From Lates calcarifer (Eukaryota > Chordata > Actinopteri > Centropomidae): a stretch of DNA of 64,000 nucleotides. The notes under the pieces are model-generated. The model was not told the origin of the DNA. It was given only the letters and a program-made list of their open reading frames with translations, and searched no databases. The position numbers and the translations under genes were made by a program. The stretch covers positions 21,999,048 through 22,063,047 of the forward strand of contig NC_066837.1 in the NCBI RefSeq assembly GCF_001640805.2, given 5' to 3'. Shown here in pieces: positions 22,902-34,549 of the stretch; the stretch's first letter is position 1, and every line of letters starts with the position of its first letter.

Positions 22902-24939
22902 GTCAAAGTCAGAGGCAGACAATAGTTGTTGGATTCTTTACAATGTTCAATAACTATCAGATGGATTGCTGTGAAATTTTGTACTGATATTTATAGCCTA
23001 AAAGAGGATGAATTATAATAAGTTCAGTGAAATCCTGACTCTTTATTTAGTGCCACCATCAGGTCAAAATGTCAATTTGTCCAGTGTTTTGATTTATGAC
23101 TGAATACCTGGAAAACTAACAACATTCCTCACATGTTTTTTGTGTTTAGTGATAATTATCAAATATTAGCAGGCTAACAGGCTAAACTAAGATGGCAAAC
23201 ATGGTAAACTTCAGTATGTTAGCATTGTCACTGTGAGCATTTTTAGCATACTAATGTTAGTAATCAGCTAAATGAACCTTTGTGTCTCACAGAGGTGCTG
23301 GCATGGCTGTAGACTCTTGTCCTTGTTTCCTGATATAAAATGTCAGGAAGGTCACCACCATTATTATGAACTTTTTCCTTGGATAATGATTTCTTACATC
23401 TAATTTCATAGCAGTCTGACCTATAGATTAAAGAATAAGAATAAAGAATAAATTTTGCTTTCACTTCTACACTCATTATGATGCTTCCATAGAAACATCC
23501 ATAGAAACACTGGCCTGGATGTTTTCTCTGCTGCTGAGCTGGAAGTCAAAGGTAAGAGGTCATAGATCTACCTCATAATACTGCAGTGAACCATTTACTA
23601 AAGGTGTGTGGAGATCAACATAACTCTGATTTGACTCTTTCTCAAAATATAGTAATTACTTAAAGGAAAGTGAGACAATTATATTTTCTAATCTGACTCT
23701 TAACTAAATTAGCTCAAACCTCCTTCTGTGTGACAGAGTGGTGCTGTGTGAAATCCAACAGACTGACTGGCACTATGGGACGTCCATTAACTATGCAGTG
23801 TCCCTATCCACCACAACACGAGACAAACAGGAAGTTCCTCTGTAAGGGAGACCAGCGCAACAACTGTACAGACATGGTGACGAGTCAAACCTCAGGCCTT
23901 CTGGTTTCCTGAAACTAAAACATCTCAAAACTTCCTTTATATTCTATTTTGATCAGCTGATGGCGCTGGATAAAAATCCAGAACATTCCTGTGTCTGCAT
24001 GTACTTTATTCCTTTTCTAACCACATCTGTCTCCAGTGGAGGTAAACAACACCAATGTGACTAACTTTTTGTTTCTATCAGTTCTTTTCTCCTGCTGATG
24101 TTTACATGCCCTGTCTGATAATATCATTTTGCAATAATGAGTCACTGTAGTGTTCGGTCTGCCCTCAGTCCAACATGAGAGGATGAAGAAGCTATTCTAA
24201 CCTCTTGTTAACACAACAGTGGCTGAAGCTGTTGGTAAGTAAACAGCGTTTACTGCTAGCATTGTCTATGCAGTGTTAACAACAACTTCCTTACTATTAA
24301 TAAAAAGGGAACATGAAAGCATCAAATGCTGAAAGGCCACAGTTCTGATGTTTGCTGTTTTCCCAGCTGTTGTGCTCTAAAGATCTGTATTACAGACACA
24401 ACACTGATTTCAGATGTCTGTATTTTATTTTTAGATCCGTCTCTCTTTCACTCTGTGGTTTTCATTGTGCCTGCTGTGCTGCTGCTCATATTCATATTTG
24501 CCCTGGTTATAGTTCATAAATACAAGTGTTATAAAGTGCAAGGTACAGTATGTTTAACATACAAATACATGCACTGAACCATGAACTCACAAGCAAACAC
24601 ACACATACATATACATACAAGCAAACTGTGTAACAGTTTCTTGGACTGTGTGTTTCCAGGAGGTGGAGTCATCATGAACAAAAACAAGACCAAGGCAGCA
24701 GATGCAAGTTTGCTTTCAGGGTGGCACTACTGTAAAGGTTGAGGGATCATCAAAATCAAAAAGGTTTATAGCCTTGAAACCATGAATATACTCAGCATAT
24801 TAAACTGCAGCCTGCTTATTAGATGTTTTTGTATACAATTTAGACATAAAGGGCTTGATGGAGGTGGTTGAGAAAAGCTCAAAACCGTAGGGGTTTATCC
24901 TCTTGGAACCTTGAACGTACTCAGGGAAGTAAATGAAAA

Positions 24940-25300
24940 TCCACACTGAAATATCTCGACATCTATGAGATAGATTGCCTTGACATTATGTACTGACATG
25001 TATAGCCTAAAAATGGTGTATTCTGATGTGCTACCATCAAAATGTCACTTTCTCCACTGTTTTGGTTTATGACCAAATACCTGTAAAACTAACAACATTC
25101 CCACCAGCCTCACGTGTATTTTGTGTTTAGTGATGATTAACAAATCTTAGCAGGCTAACAGGCTAAACTAATGGCAAATGTGGTAAATATATGTAAGCAT
25201 TGTCACTGTGAGTATTTTAGCATGCAAATGTTATTAATCAGCTAAAAGATACCTTGTTGCCGATGTACAACCTCACAGAGGTGCTGGCACAGCTGTAGAC
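24940..25300. repeat. Interspersed repeat in the intron before the tail exon
   Basis: Motifs TTAGCAGGCTAACAGGCTAA and CTCACAGAGGTGCTGGCA recur in parallel positions: about 20200-20400 in CLM-A, 22930-23330 and here in psi1, and 41690-42240 in CLM-C. This is a common teleost interspersed repeat that was carried along by tandem duplication. It is non-coding. Confidence 0.6.
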
Positions 25301-26053
25301 TCTCTGTCTTGTTACTTGACAGTGGTGTCACCAAAATGATCAGGAATGTGTTACTCTGGAACAAGTTACTGAACAAATGAATTGAATAATCGAGTGATGA
25401 TTTTTAGTTTATGGTAATTACTTACTGTTTTTTGTAAAATATGTCAACTGGTGTCTCTACAACATGTATTAATGACTGTGTGAGTGAAGTCACCCACTCA
25501 TCTCTGTTTTTTATTGATCCTTATTTAGATTCATGAAATGGTGGAAGCGTGCCTAAAGAAGAGGAGCTCCAGACAACAGAGCACCTGTCACCAGAATGAT
25601 GATACAGGTGGAGACCAACAAGACTCTGTGTATCAAAACTTGGTACCAACAGAAGACATCCACCGGAATCAGTTTTACAGTAAAGGAGATAAGAAACAAT
25701 CTTGCATTGTTTTGTCACATTTGTAACGAAATGTTTGTGTTTTCTTTAACATTAACAGCTAACCAACACATAGTCACAAACCACCACTGACTGAAAACTT
25801 TGCTGGTCTCTGTGTATCCATCTAGACTTGTTTTATAATTACCATCAGACATATGCACTATTTAAGTTTTCATTGTTTTAACTTTGATTTTATACTTTTG
25901 CTTTCACATTTACATTCATTATGATGCTTACTGTTTATATAACAAACAGTTTAACACACCTGCACTCCTTGTAAGAAACTGAGAATGTTAGTTTTAGCTG
26001 AATACCCCAAATATAAGATACCTACATGTGTATATGTACCTCTGGTAAGAGTG

Positions 26054-26059
26054 AATAAA
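26054..26059 (+). terminator. Relic polyadenylation signal of psi1
   Basis: AATAAA lies in a 3' UTR homologous to that of CLM-A. Confidence 0.4.
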
Positions 26060-26099
26060 TAATAGAAACTAAGAAAATCAAGTATTTATAAAGCATTGT

Positions 26100-27440
26100 C
26101 ATTGTTGAATAAATTCATCAATTCAAGTATTATTATCATTATTATTTTAAAATAATTAAATGAATAAAATAAATAAATGAAAAGGCTGTAAGGGAGCAGC
26201 CTGACCCCTAGGTTGAGAGCCATTGGACTAATTTACCCATCAGTAGTAGTTAAAACTAGCTCCACCTTGAACAGCTACACCAGTAAAATGTTGCTGTTAA
26301 GTGATAATGTTTATGTGTTTATTTAATGATGTATCAGATACAGAGGCCATTTAGCTGAAGTCATATTTTTACTTTTAGAATTAGATTAATTGATCACATG
26401 AGGGAAATCGGCATGTTACAGCAAAATGGGGATAAAATAGAATTATAAATTAAAACCACAACTGCAGAATTACAGACCTGCAGAACCAGATACTAAATAT
26501 GCAATATATAAATAAGAACAGTATTAAATCAAAATATACAATGTAAACATCAAAATCAGCATTAATTAAATATACAGTGTGCAATTTACCAAAGGTTTTA
26601 GTCCAAAGTGACTTCAAAAGGTGGGTTTTTAAATATTTTGAAGTCAGAGCTTGTTTGTGTTAACTACGATGAACAGGAACAGAGTTTAACTTCACATTTC
26701 CTGCCTCACAGTGGCATGAGACTGATCACCAGTCTTTTCTTGATCAGAGTAAGACTGGCAAGACGAGCAGTAGCTCTGAAAATTTACTTAAGTACAATTT
26801 TGAGCTTGTAAAGACATTTAGACTGTTGTACTGGTTTCAGTCAAGTAAAGGATCAGAATACATCTTCAGCTGCTGGAAATAAGTAAGTGCTGTTTATTTA
26901 CTTTAGAGCATAACAATATATTCCAGAGAGTCAAACATGCATGCACCTACACATCCTACACATTATCCTAACCTGAAACCCAAAGGCAATATCAAACCTC
27001 AAACAGCCATCTAAAGTTGTGAGGACCAGCCTAAATGTCCTTTTACCCAAAAGTTTTAAAACTCACACTCGTCTTCACAGAGATAAAAGTTCAAATACAC
27101 ACACACACATTTCAAAGGATTTTCATTTAGTTTTCTGAACTTGCTCTTCTGATTAAGCCCACTTTCTACAAAACAGACACACAGAACTCTGGTTAGTGTG
27201 TCACATTGAACCCTCTGTTGGTAATGTTTTAATGTCACATTGAATTCAATATGAGACACTTTCTGTATGATCCTGCAGAGAGAAGAGTCATCATATTATC
27301 TATGTGAGATTACAGATTGCATTGCACATTATTAAATGATTAAATGTAAATATGTCCAAAATGTTGTTGGTCTGCATTCATTAAAGAATATTTTCATATT
27401 AATTTTAAATAAAAAGCTTGATTTAATTTGATCTATTTTA
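26100..27440. other. Intergenic DNA between psi1 and CLM-B
   Basis: AT-rich non-coding sequence. It includes AGCAGCCTGACCCCTAGG near 26197, which recurs near 32220, and a CAAACAGCCAT-type repeat near 27000 that recurs near 44100. No exon was recognised. Confidence 0.5.
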
Positions 27441-27596
27441 GCATTTAAAAGGTTTTTGACACATACTTTCAGTGTAATATTTATCTCTCAACATTTTACA
27501 CAGTGCTGTTTATGTGAAGAGTCAGTTCACACATTCACACAGTGGCATCAGTTATTTCTGATCACATCAGCTTAGTTTCTGTTTCTTTGCAGTGAC
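27441..27596 (+). promoter_or_regulatory. Class I upstream region of CLM-B
   Basis: The block between TTTTTGACACATAC and the leader ATG is conserved upstream of CLM-E (about 51950-52107), CLM-F (57640-57790), relic psi2 (38240-38400) and the 44.6 kb leader relic. Shared landmarks are TTGACACATA, ACATTTTACACA and a TTTCTGTTTCTTTGCAG immediately before the ATG. The last could also be a splice acceptor of a non-coding first exon. Its function as a promoter is inferred from position and conservation. Confidence 0.5.
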
Positions 27597-30101
27597 ATGA
27601 AGATGCAGAGCCTTCAAAACCTGCTGAACATCCTCTGTAGTAAGTGATTAGTATTTTATTTACCAAGATCACTTTGATCTTAAGATAAAGCCTCATATAC
27701 TGTACACAAGTAACAAATGTACATCTGTCAATTTGTCTTGGAAATCAAACTTTAAGAGTGAAAATGATCTTGAATGAAGACATCATAACAGTGTTAAACA
27801 CACATATCTGTGCACTTAGTTTAACTTTTTTGTTTTCAGCTATTTTTGTCATCTTGTCTTATCTGCACACTTGGTTTAACTTGAAATAACTACAAAGTTA
27901 CTTCAAGTGAAAACCTGTTTTCAGTTTGGTGTTTTTTCTATTTCATCTTGTCTTGTCTTTACAGTTGCTCTGATCTGTGTGACCAGTACAGCAGCAGTGA
28001 TCCATGTGTCTGGATATGAAGGGAGAGATGTTAATGTTTCCTGCTCCTATGGAGAAGGTTATGAGTCCTATGAGAAATACCTGTGCAGGGATGACTGTGG
28101 CGACAGTGATGTTCTGGTTAAGACTACAGAAGCAAAGAAGAACAAATACTCCATCTATGATGACAAAGAGAAACAAGTCTTCACAACGACCATCTCTGAT
28201 CTGAGCTCTGTGGATGCTGGGAAATACTGGTGTGGGGTGACCAGGACTGGAAAAGATACCTACACTGAAGTAAGACTGGAAGTAGTGCCAGGTAAATGAA
28301 TAAACTCTGTTTGAACTTGCACTGAAATAATTTCATTTTAATTATCAAGACCATTTTGTATAATTGAAACTGCTTGTCCCTATAATTTATCATGGCAATG
28401 GAGCCACTGAGCAATACACAATTGTGGAAAGTAAGTCATTTACAGTTTTGAGGTACATGTACTTTAGTTGAGCACTTTTTTGTAACTGTATACTTCTGCA
28501 ATACTACATTCAGTTTCCTCTGAAATGTGATTAAATGTTCCAGGTTAAACTGCAGAACAGTTTTTAAAGTGGTTTAAAATAGCTCCAGATCAACATTTAA
28601 ATGCACATAAATGCAGTACCAAGTACCAATTATCCATTAGTAATGTAACACTGAGAGCGATTTTTCTATTACTACCTTTAGTCAATGATACTCCTGTATT
28701 TTACCTAAAGTCCAGTATGTTCATATTGCGATTGCTGCTGTTACTCAAATATAGATCAAGATACATCTGTCTGTCCTTGTAACAGTCTGATGTTGTTTAT
28801 TTCACTGACAGACAGCTGCTGTGATCGTTCCACCAATATTCAAGGTTATGAGGGAGGTTCAGTGTCCATCAGTTGTTCATATGAGTCTGAGGACCAGAAC
28901 AACCTGAAGTACATCTGCAGAGGAAAGCAGCCCTCCACATGTCTGCAGCAGGCACTAATCACCTCTGACAACACACACAATGCACAGTTCAGACTTACTG
29001 ATGACAAGGAGTCAAGGAAATTCACAGTGAATATTACCAGTTTGACCCAAGAGGATTCTGGGTCGTACCTTTGTGGCGTCCATAGAAACACTGGCCTGGA
29101 TGTTTTCTCTGCTGCTGAGCTGGAAGTCAAAGGTAAGAGGTCATAGATCTACCTCATAATACTGCAGTGAACCATTTACCTTTAACAGGTGTTGAGAAAA
29201 AGTTACTAAAGAACTAAAGGTGTGTGGAGATCAACAAAACTTTGATTTGACTCTTTATTTAAAGGAAAGTGAGACAATAATATTTTCTAATCTGACCTGA
29301 GAACAGGTTACTGTGTTATTAAAATCCTTAACTAAATTAGCTCAAACCTCCTTCTGTGTGACAGAGTGGTGCTGTGTGAAATCAAACATACTAACTGGCA
29401 CTATGGGACGTCCATTAACTATGCAGTGTCCCTATCCACCACAACACGAGACAAACAGGAAGTTCCTCTGTAAGGGAGACCAGCACAACAACTGTACAGA
29501 CATGGTGACGAGTCAAACCTCAGGCCAGACTGACCTCAGGTTCACACTGCAAGATGATGTTTCTTCCAGCTCTTTCTCAGTGACGATCACAGAGCTGAAA
29601 GCAGATGATGCTGGGACATACTGGTGTGGTTCAGACTCACAGTGGAGTCCTGGAAACTACACCAAGATTCAGCTGTTAGTAGGTACGATTATGAAAAGAG
29701 AGTAATGAGTAGTGAAAATGAATGTAGCTGTTAAGTTATATCCAGGTTTGATCCTTATTGTATAAACTCAGTGTCCTGGTGATTCTGTTTGCTCAGCTCT
29801 GTATCAGGTCACAATGACATAATATATTTAATCCCTTTTCCTGCCTTCTGGATTCCTGAAACTAAAACATGTCGAAACTGCCTTTACTTTCCATCAGGGA
29901 AAGTAAAGGCGCGTTTTTTTTTTTGTTTTTTTTTTACATGGATGCAAATTTCATTGCAATGTAACATCTCACAAAAAAATCTAAATCAATCAAAAAATAA
30001 AATGGTCTGTTCTCAATCCTTTTATCTGACAGTCTTTCTGATCAGCACCGTGGAAACTGTCAGATCACAATCAACCCATGTCTCTGGCAAACAAATCAAA
30101 G

Positions 30102-30190
<89 letters not shown>

Positions 30191-31508
30191 GAAACAATTA
30201 AAAAGGGAACGTGAAAGCACAAATCTCATGTTTGGTGTTCCTTCTGCTGTTGTGCTCTTAAGATTGTGATCACAGATATAGGGGGACTGTGCTGCTAATA
30301 TGTGTTTTCAGGAAGTCTATATTATATTCTGTTCTGTGTGTTTTTTTTAATTCATTTCTTTTGTTTTATTTTTGTTTTTTTTAGATCCATCTCTCTTTCA
30401 CTCTGTGGTTTTCATTGTGCCTGCTGTGCTGCTGGCCGTACTCGTATTTGCCCTGGTTATACTTTGTAAATACAAATGTTACAAAGAGCAAGGTATGTTT
30501 AATATACAAATACATGCACTGAACAATGCACTCACAAGCAAACACACATAAATATACATGCATGCAAACAACAACAGTTTCTTGGACTGTGTGTTTCCAG
30601 GAGGTGGAGTCAACATGAACAGAAACAGGACCAAGGCAGCAGATGCAGAGGAAGCGATGGGTGGAGCAGATGTAAGAAAACAATCATCCAAATCCTTTGT
30701 TAGTGGACACAAGAAGCTCCAGTGTGCTTCACAGTCCACATTACAAATGTGTGGGACAGAACAACCTACTAATAATTTTACTATTAGTGGAGCTGAATAT
30801 GTCAAGTTTGTTTTTAGGGTGTGGGTGGCCTGGAAAAGCTCAAAACCGAAGGAGTTTGTCCTCTTGAAACCATGAATGTACTCAGCGAATTTCATGAACC
30901 GTGTACCTTTGGATTTTCTCAGGGACCAGTGAACATTTCACTGTGATGATGGCATTAGATTAAAGGTCAAATGATCAACAAAAATGTGGCAGTTACTCTG
31001 GTTGCTATGAATATCTACAGGAAATTAGGAAGGTCACAAAATTATTAGACGTAATTTACCTTGGTTAATGATTATTTATAACAAATTTCACAGCAGTCTG
31101 ACCTGCAGATGACAAGATGTGTTGCTCTACAACAAATTACTGAATGAATGAACTGAATAATTGATTATATTATTATATTATATTAATGATTATTGGGCCA
31201 TTTTTAGATTCTCTGGCAAGAAGAATAGAGTTTTTAATAATTACTGATCTATTTATTACAAAATATGTGAATGATAACTGGAGTATGTGTGTTAATGACT
31301 GTGTGAGTGAAGTCGCCCTCTCATCTGTTCATTTTTTGTTGATTCTTCTTTTTAGATATATGAAAATCAAGAAGTTGTAACACACTCAAAGCAGGTGAGC
31401 TCCAAACAGCAGAGCGCCTGTCACCAGAATGATGATACAGTTGGAGACCAACAAGACTCTGTTTATCAAAACTTCGACATAACAGACGACATCTACTGTA
31501 ACGAATAG
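27597..31508 (+). CDS. CLM-B: intact three-Ig CD300/pIgR-like receptor
   Basis: Exons are leader 27597-27639, Ig1 27965-28291, Ig2 28812-29132, Ig3 29365-29682, stalk 30033-30101, TM 30385-30492, cytoplasmic 30601-30671 and tail 31356-31508. They sum to 1410 nt, or 469 residues, with every boundary GT/AG. All three domains keep the KYLC/KYIC/KFLC and YWCGV/YLCGV/YWCGS landmarks. N-glycosylation sites are NVS in Ig1, NIT in Ig2, and NCT and NYT in Ig3. TM is about VVFIVPAVLLAVLVFALVIL, uncharged, so no DAP12-type pairing residue is visible. The tail has IYENQ, SVYQNF and DIYCNE, then stops about eight codons earlier than CLM-A. YxN favours Grb2-type SH2 binding. This is the reference copy for the array. 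Confidence 0.88.
30106..30189 (+). repeat. (TG)n microsatellite at the stalk-exon donor of CLM-B
   Basis: About 84 bp of TG repeats begin within the donor GTATGTG of the stalk exon that ends at 30101. Confidence 0.92.
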
Positions 31509-32310
31509 GAGAAAACTTGTACTTGTGTTTTCACTGATTCATGGTTTTACACTTTTCTTTTCACCTTTACACTCTTAATGATGCTTACTGCAAATTGATC
31601 TGTTAATAAACTGAAAATATTAAGTACTTTTTAGCTAAATGCTCCAAATATATGTTACCTACATTTGCATGTACCTCTAGTAAAAGTGAATAAATAAACA
31701 AAACCAAGAAAATCCAGTCTTTACAAATTATAATCATGATTGAATCACTACATGAGCATTGTTTTTTGCACTATACAAATGGAACATAAAAACAACATCA
31801 CCGGCCTGTCAGTGAGTGACAGTACTAGATTTTCTTTGACTGAAATTAAGTTGTGGAAAGTAAAAAAGAACAGTTACTCAAGTATTGTTAAGTACACATT
31901 TGAGTTACTTGTTTCCATTGTATAGTAGTAGTACTTTACACTCCATCACTTATATCTGACAGATATAGTTACTTTTCAGATTACATTTAACATTTACAAA
32001 ATGATGTTGCAATAAGGTTTACAAAACACAATGCATTGTTAAAGTAGCTTTGTGAATGTTTGGCCATCACTTCATAGTAAATTATTAATAACTGTTTACC
32101 TTCTAGTCTAAGAAGAAATGTTGTGAGTTCATCTTCAAACTTCAGTCCTTTACTTACTGAAGGCTGTCTCTTTCTTCTTTCACTACCCTCATCTATTGAC
32201 CAATCAGAAGACCCTCAAGAGCAGCCTGACCCTCAGGTTGAGAACCTCTGGATCAAATTACTCAACAGCATAAAGAGCAGTTAAAAATATCTATCACAAA
32301 CAGTTATGAC
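31509..32310. other. CLM-B 3' UTR and intergenic DNA
   Basis: A 3' UTR homologous to those of CLM-A and C has AATAAA at 31689-31694. The rest is non-coding sequence up to the retroelement. No gene was seen. Confidence 0.5.
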
Positions 32311-32998
32311 TGTTATGAAGCGCTTAGCGCTGAAAAAGGGAGGACTCAAGGGTGCGGATTCACCAGGGCGTTTATTGTTCACAGAAAGCAAAGGGCCGAA
32401 AGGGCTGGGGTAGAACACAAAGAGGCCGCCAAAAGAGCGGTGGGTCTGGCAGGGTCTGGGTCCGTGACCAGAGCGGGGTCCGGGGAATGGTGCAGGTAGA
32501 AGGCAGGTGAGGGAGGCCGGGAGGACGGGCTGGAGCTCGAGAGCCAGGACGACCAGGCAGGGACCAGGGGAACTGGAGGAACGACACAGGAGAGACCACG
32601 TGAGCGACCTGGAGCACAGGGAGAGCACACAGGAGAGACAGGGCGAGGAAACAGCCAGGGACCCAAGGGAGGCACAGCGGTGTGGAAACACACTGGGGAC
32701 GAGGAACGGGGGAGCAGCTGGAGGAGTAAAACGGCCTGGAACTTCTGGCAGGATAAGGGGTGCACTGCTATGAAGAACTGGCGAGGAAGGGAAAACAGAG
32801 GGCAGGTTAAATAGGGAGAGTGATGAGGGGAAAGTGGAGACAGGTGTGGAAGGCTGCGCAGGTGTGCCTGGTCGTCGCTACACAGAGAACTCAACCTCCG
32901 GCTCCGCCTCCCAGCCTGCAGCAAACGAGAAAAGAACACAAAACAGAAAATAATCCCTGAACCCACCCCGATGCGGCCCCAGCTGCCGCATCATGACA
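32311..32998 (-). repeat. 3' LTR of the chromovirus
   Basis: The 688-bp block has TG...CA termini (TGTTATGAAGCGCTTAGCGC at one end, CCGCATCATGACA at the other). The first 80-odd bases recur at 37248-37334 with few changes. Confidence 0.85.
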
Positions 32999-33008
32999 GT
33001 ACCCCCCC

Positions 33009-33305
33009 CTAACGACTCGCCAATGTCAGCTGGGCAACACCCCGTGGTGCGGGCTTGTCCGGATGTGTGGCGTGGAGCTCTCTTATTAATGCCGGATCCA
33101 GGATATCACCGGTGGGAACCCAGCTGCGCTCCTCCGGCCCATACCCCTCCCAGTCCATCAGGTACTGGAAGCCCCGTCCCCTCCGCCGGACATCAAGGAG
33201 GCGGTTGATAGTATATGCCGGCGCTCCGTCGATGATCTGCGGAGGGGGCGGAGCGGGGGCCGGAGGTTGCAGTGGATCGCCGAGGTGGGGCTTGAGCTGG
33301 GACAC
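33009..33305 (-). pseudogene. Chromovirus pol C-terminus with chromodomain
   Basis: The frame contains [20 protein letters not shown] followed by [14 protein letters not shown], the aromatic-cage and helix pattern of a chromodomain. In chromoviruses this domain directs integration to particular chromatin. It is separated from the integrase core by a frameshift. Confidence 0.85.
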
Positions 33306-33360
33306 ATGGAAGACGGGGTGGGGGGAAGGTCCAGCTTGAGGACCACCGGATTGACCACCT

Positions 33361-34477
33361 TCAGGATGCGGAAAGGGGAGCTAGTTTCCTGGAGGTGGCC
33401 TGCAGGGGAAGATTCCTGGTGGACAGCCACACTGACTGTCCAACCTGGTACTGGGGAGCCAGGGTCCGGTGGCGATCAGCGGTCCGACGGTTCTGTTCGG
33501 TGGTCCGGAGGAGCGCCTGGCGAGTCCGACGCCAGGTGCGGCGACAGCGGCGGAGGTGATGCTGAACGGACGGGACCGCTATCTCCTCCTCCTGGGCCGG
33601 GAACAGTGGGGGCAGGTAACCTAGTGAGGCTTCGAAGGGGGAGAGGCCGGTGGCAGCAGAGGTGTGGGTGTTGTGGGCGTATTCAACCCAGGGAAGCTGC
33701 TCCGACCAGGAGGAGGGATCCGCTGCACAGACACACCTGAGCGTGGACTCGAGGTGTTGGTTAGCCCGCTCGGTCTGCCCGTTGGTCTGGGGATGGTAGC
33801 CCGAGGAAAGGCTCACTGTGGCTCCCAGCGCCCGGCAGAAGGCCCTCCAGACCCGGGAGGTGAACTGGGGTCCGCGGTCGGAGACAATGTCCAAGGGGAT
33901 ACCATGGAGACGAAACACGTGGGTGACGAGGAGTTGGGCTGTCTCGGAGGCTGAGGGGAGCTTGGGGAGAGGGACAAAATGAACAGATAGAAAAGCGATC
34001 GATGATGGTGTTACCATGGGAGCGGGGCAAACCAGAAATAAAGTCCAAGGCTATGTGAGACCAGGGTCTGGAGGGCACGGGCAGGGGGCGGTGTGAGGCC
34101 TTTCCCCGGACACAGACCGAGCAAGCTGCCACGAAACGCTGAGCATCCTCTTCTATAGTGGGCCACCAGAAGAACCGCCGAAGGAGATGCAGGGTCGGGG
34201 AGAGTCCGGGGTGGCAGGACCAGCGGGAGGAGTGAGCCCACTGGAGGACGGCGGAACGGGCTCCCTGGGGAACAAAAGCACGGTTAGGGGGACCGTTACC
34301 TGGGTCAGGGTCCGTGCGAAGTCCCTCCTGGATTTGGTTCTGGAGTTCCCAGGTAACGGCCCCGAGCACCCGGAAGGGCGACACGATGGTGGCTGGAGAG
34401 GGCGTATCTTCGTCGGGAGAGTGCTGGCGGGACAGCGCATCAGGCTTAGCGTTGCGGGTTCCTGGTCTGAAAGTCAA
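33361..34477 (-). pseudogene. Chromovirus integrase, frameshifted
   Basis: Two overlapping minus-strand frames share the integrase. The upstream frame has the zinc-binding histidines and a CSVC pair, then [13 protein letters not shown] with the first catalytic Asp. The downstream frame has [12 protein letters not shown] with the second Asp and [15 protein letters not shown] with the Glu. The break between the frames is near 34000. Confidence 0.85.
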
Positions 34478-34549
34478 TGTGAAATTAAAACGGGTGAAAA
34501 ACAGCTGCCAGCGTGCCTGGCGGGAGTTGAGCCGCTTGGCGGACTGGAT

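Larger units (their letters stand above)
21971..25726 (+). pseudogene. CLM relic psi1: decayed CD300/pIgR-like gene(s), probably two fused fragments
   Basis: Only pieces of exons remain. There is the 3' part of Ig1 (from 21971, interrupted by 40 foreign bases at 22041-22080), the last 50-odd bases of Ig2 (about 23497-23552), the 5' half of Ig3 (23737 to about 23898), an intact TM exon (24435-24542), a cytoplasmic exon truncated near 24707, and a tail exon 25529-25726. No leader and no usable stalk exon are visible. The tail has lost two tyrosines (IHEM for IYEN, DIHRN for DIYCN) but keeps SVYQNL, a canonical SxYxxL. The intron and 3'-UTR-like sequence just before 23497 suggests that a deletion joined the end of one copy to the middle of the next. 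It cannot make a receptor. Confidence 0.85.

Noticed and set aside
22464..22922. 152-residue minus-strand open frame
   Set aside because: It lies almost entirely within the solo LTR and is rich in Ser/Cys/Pro as expected for a chance frame in GC-rich repeat DNA.
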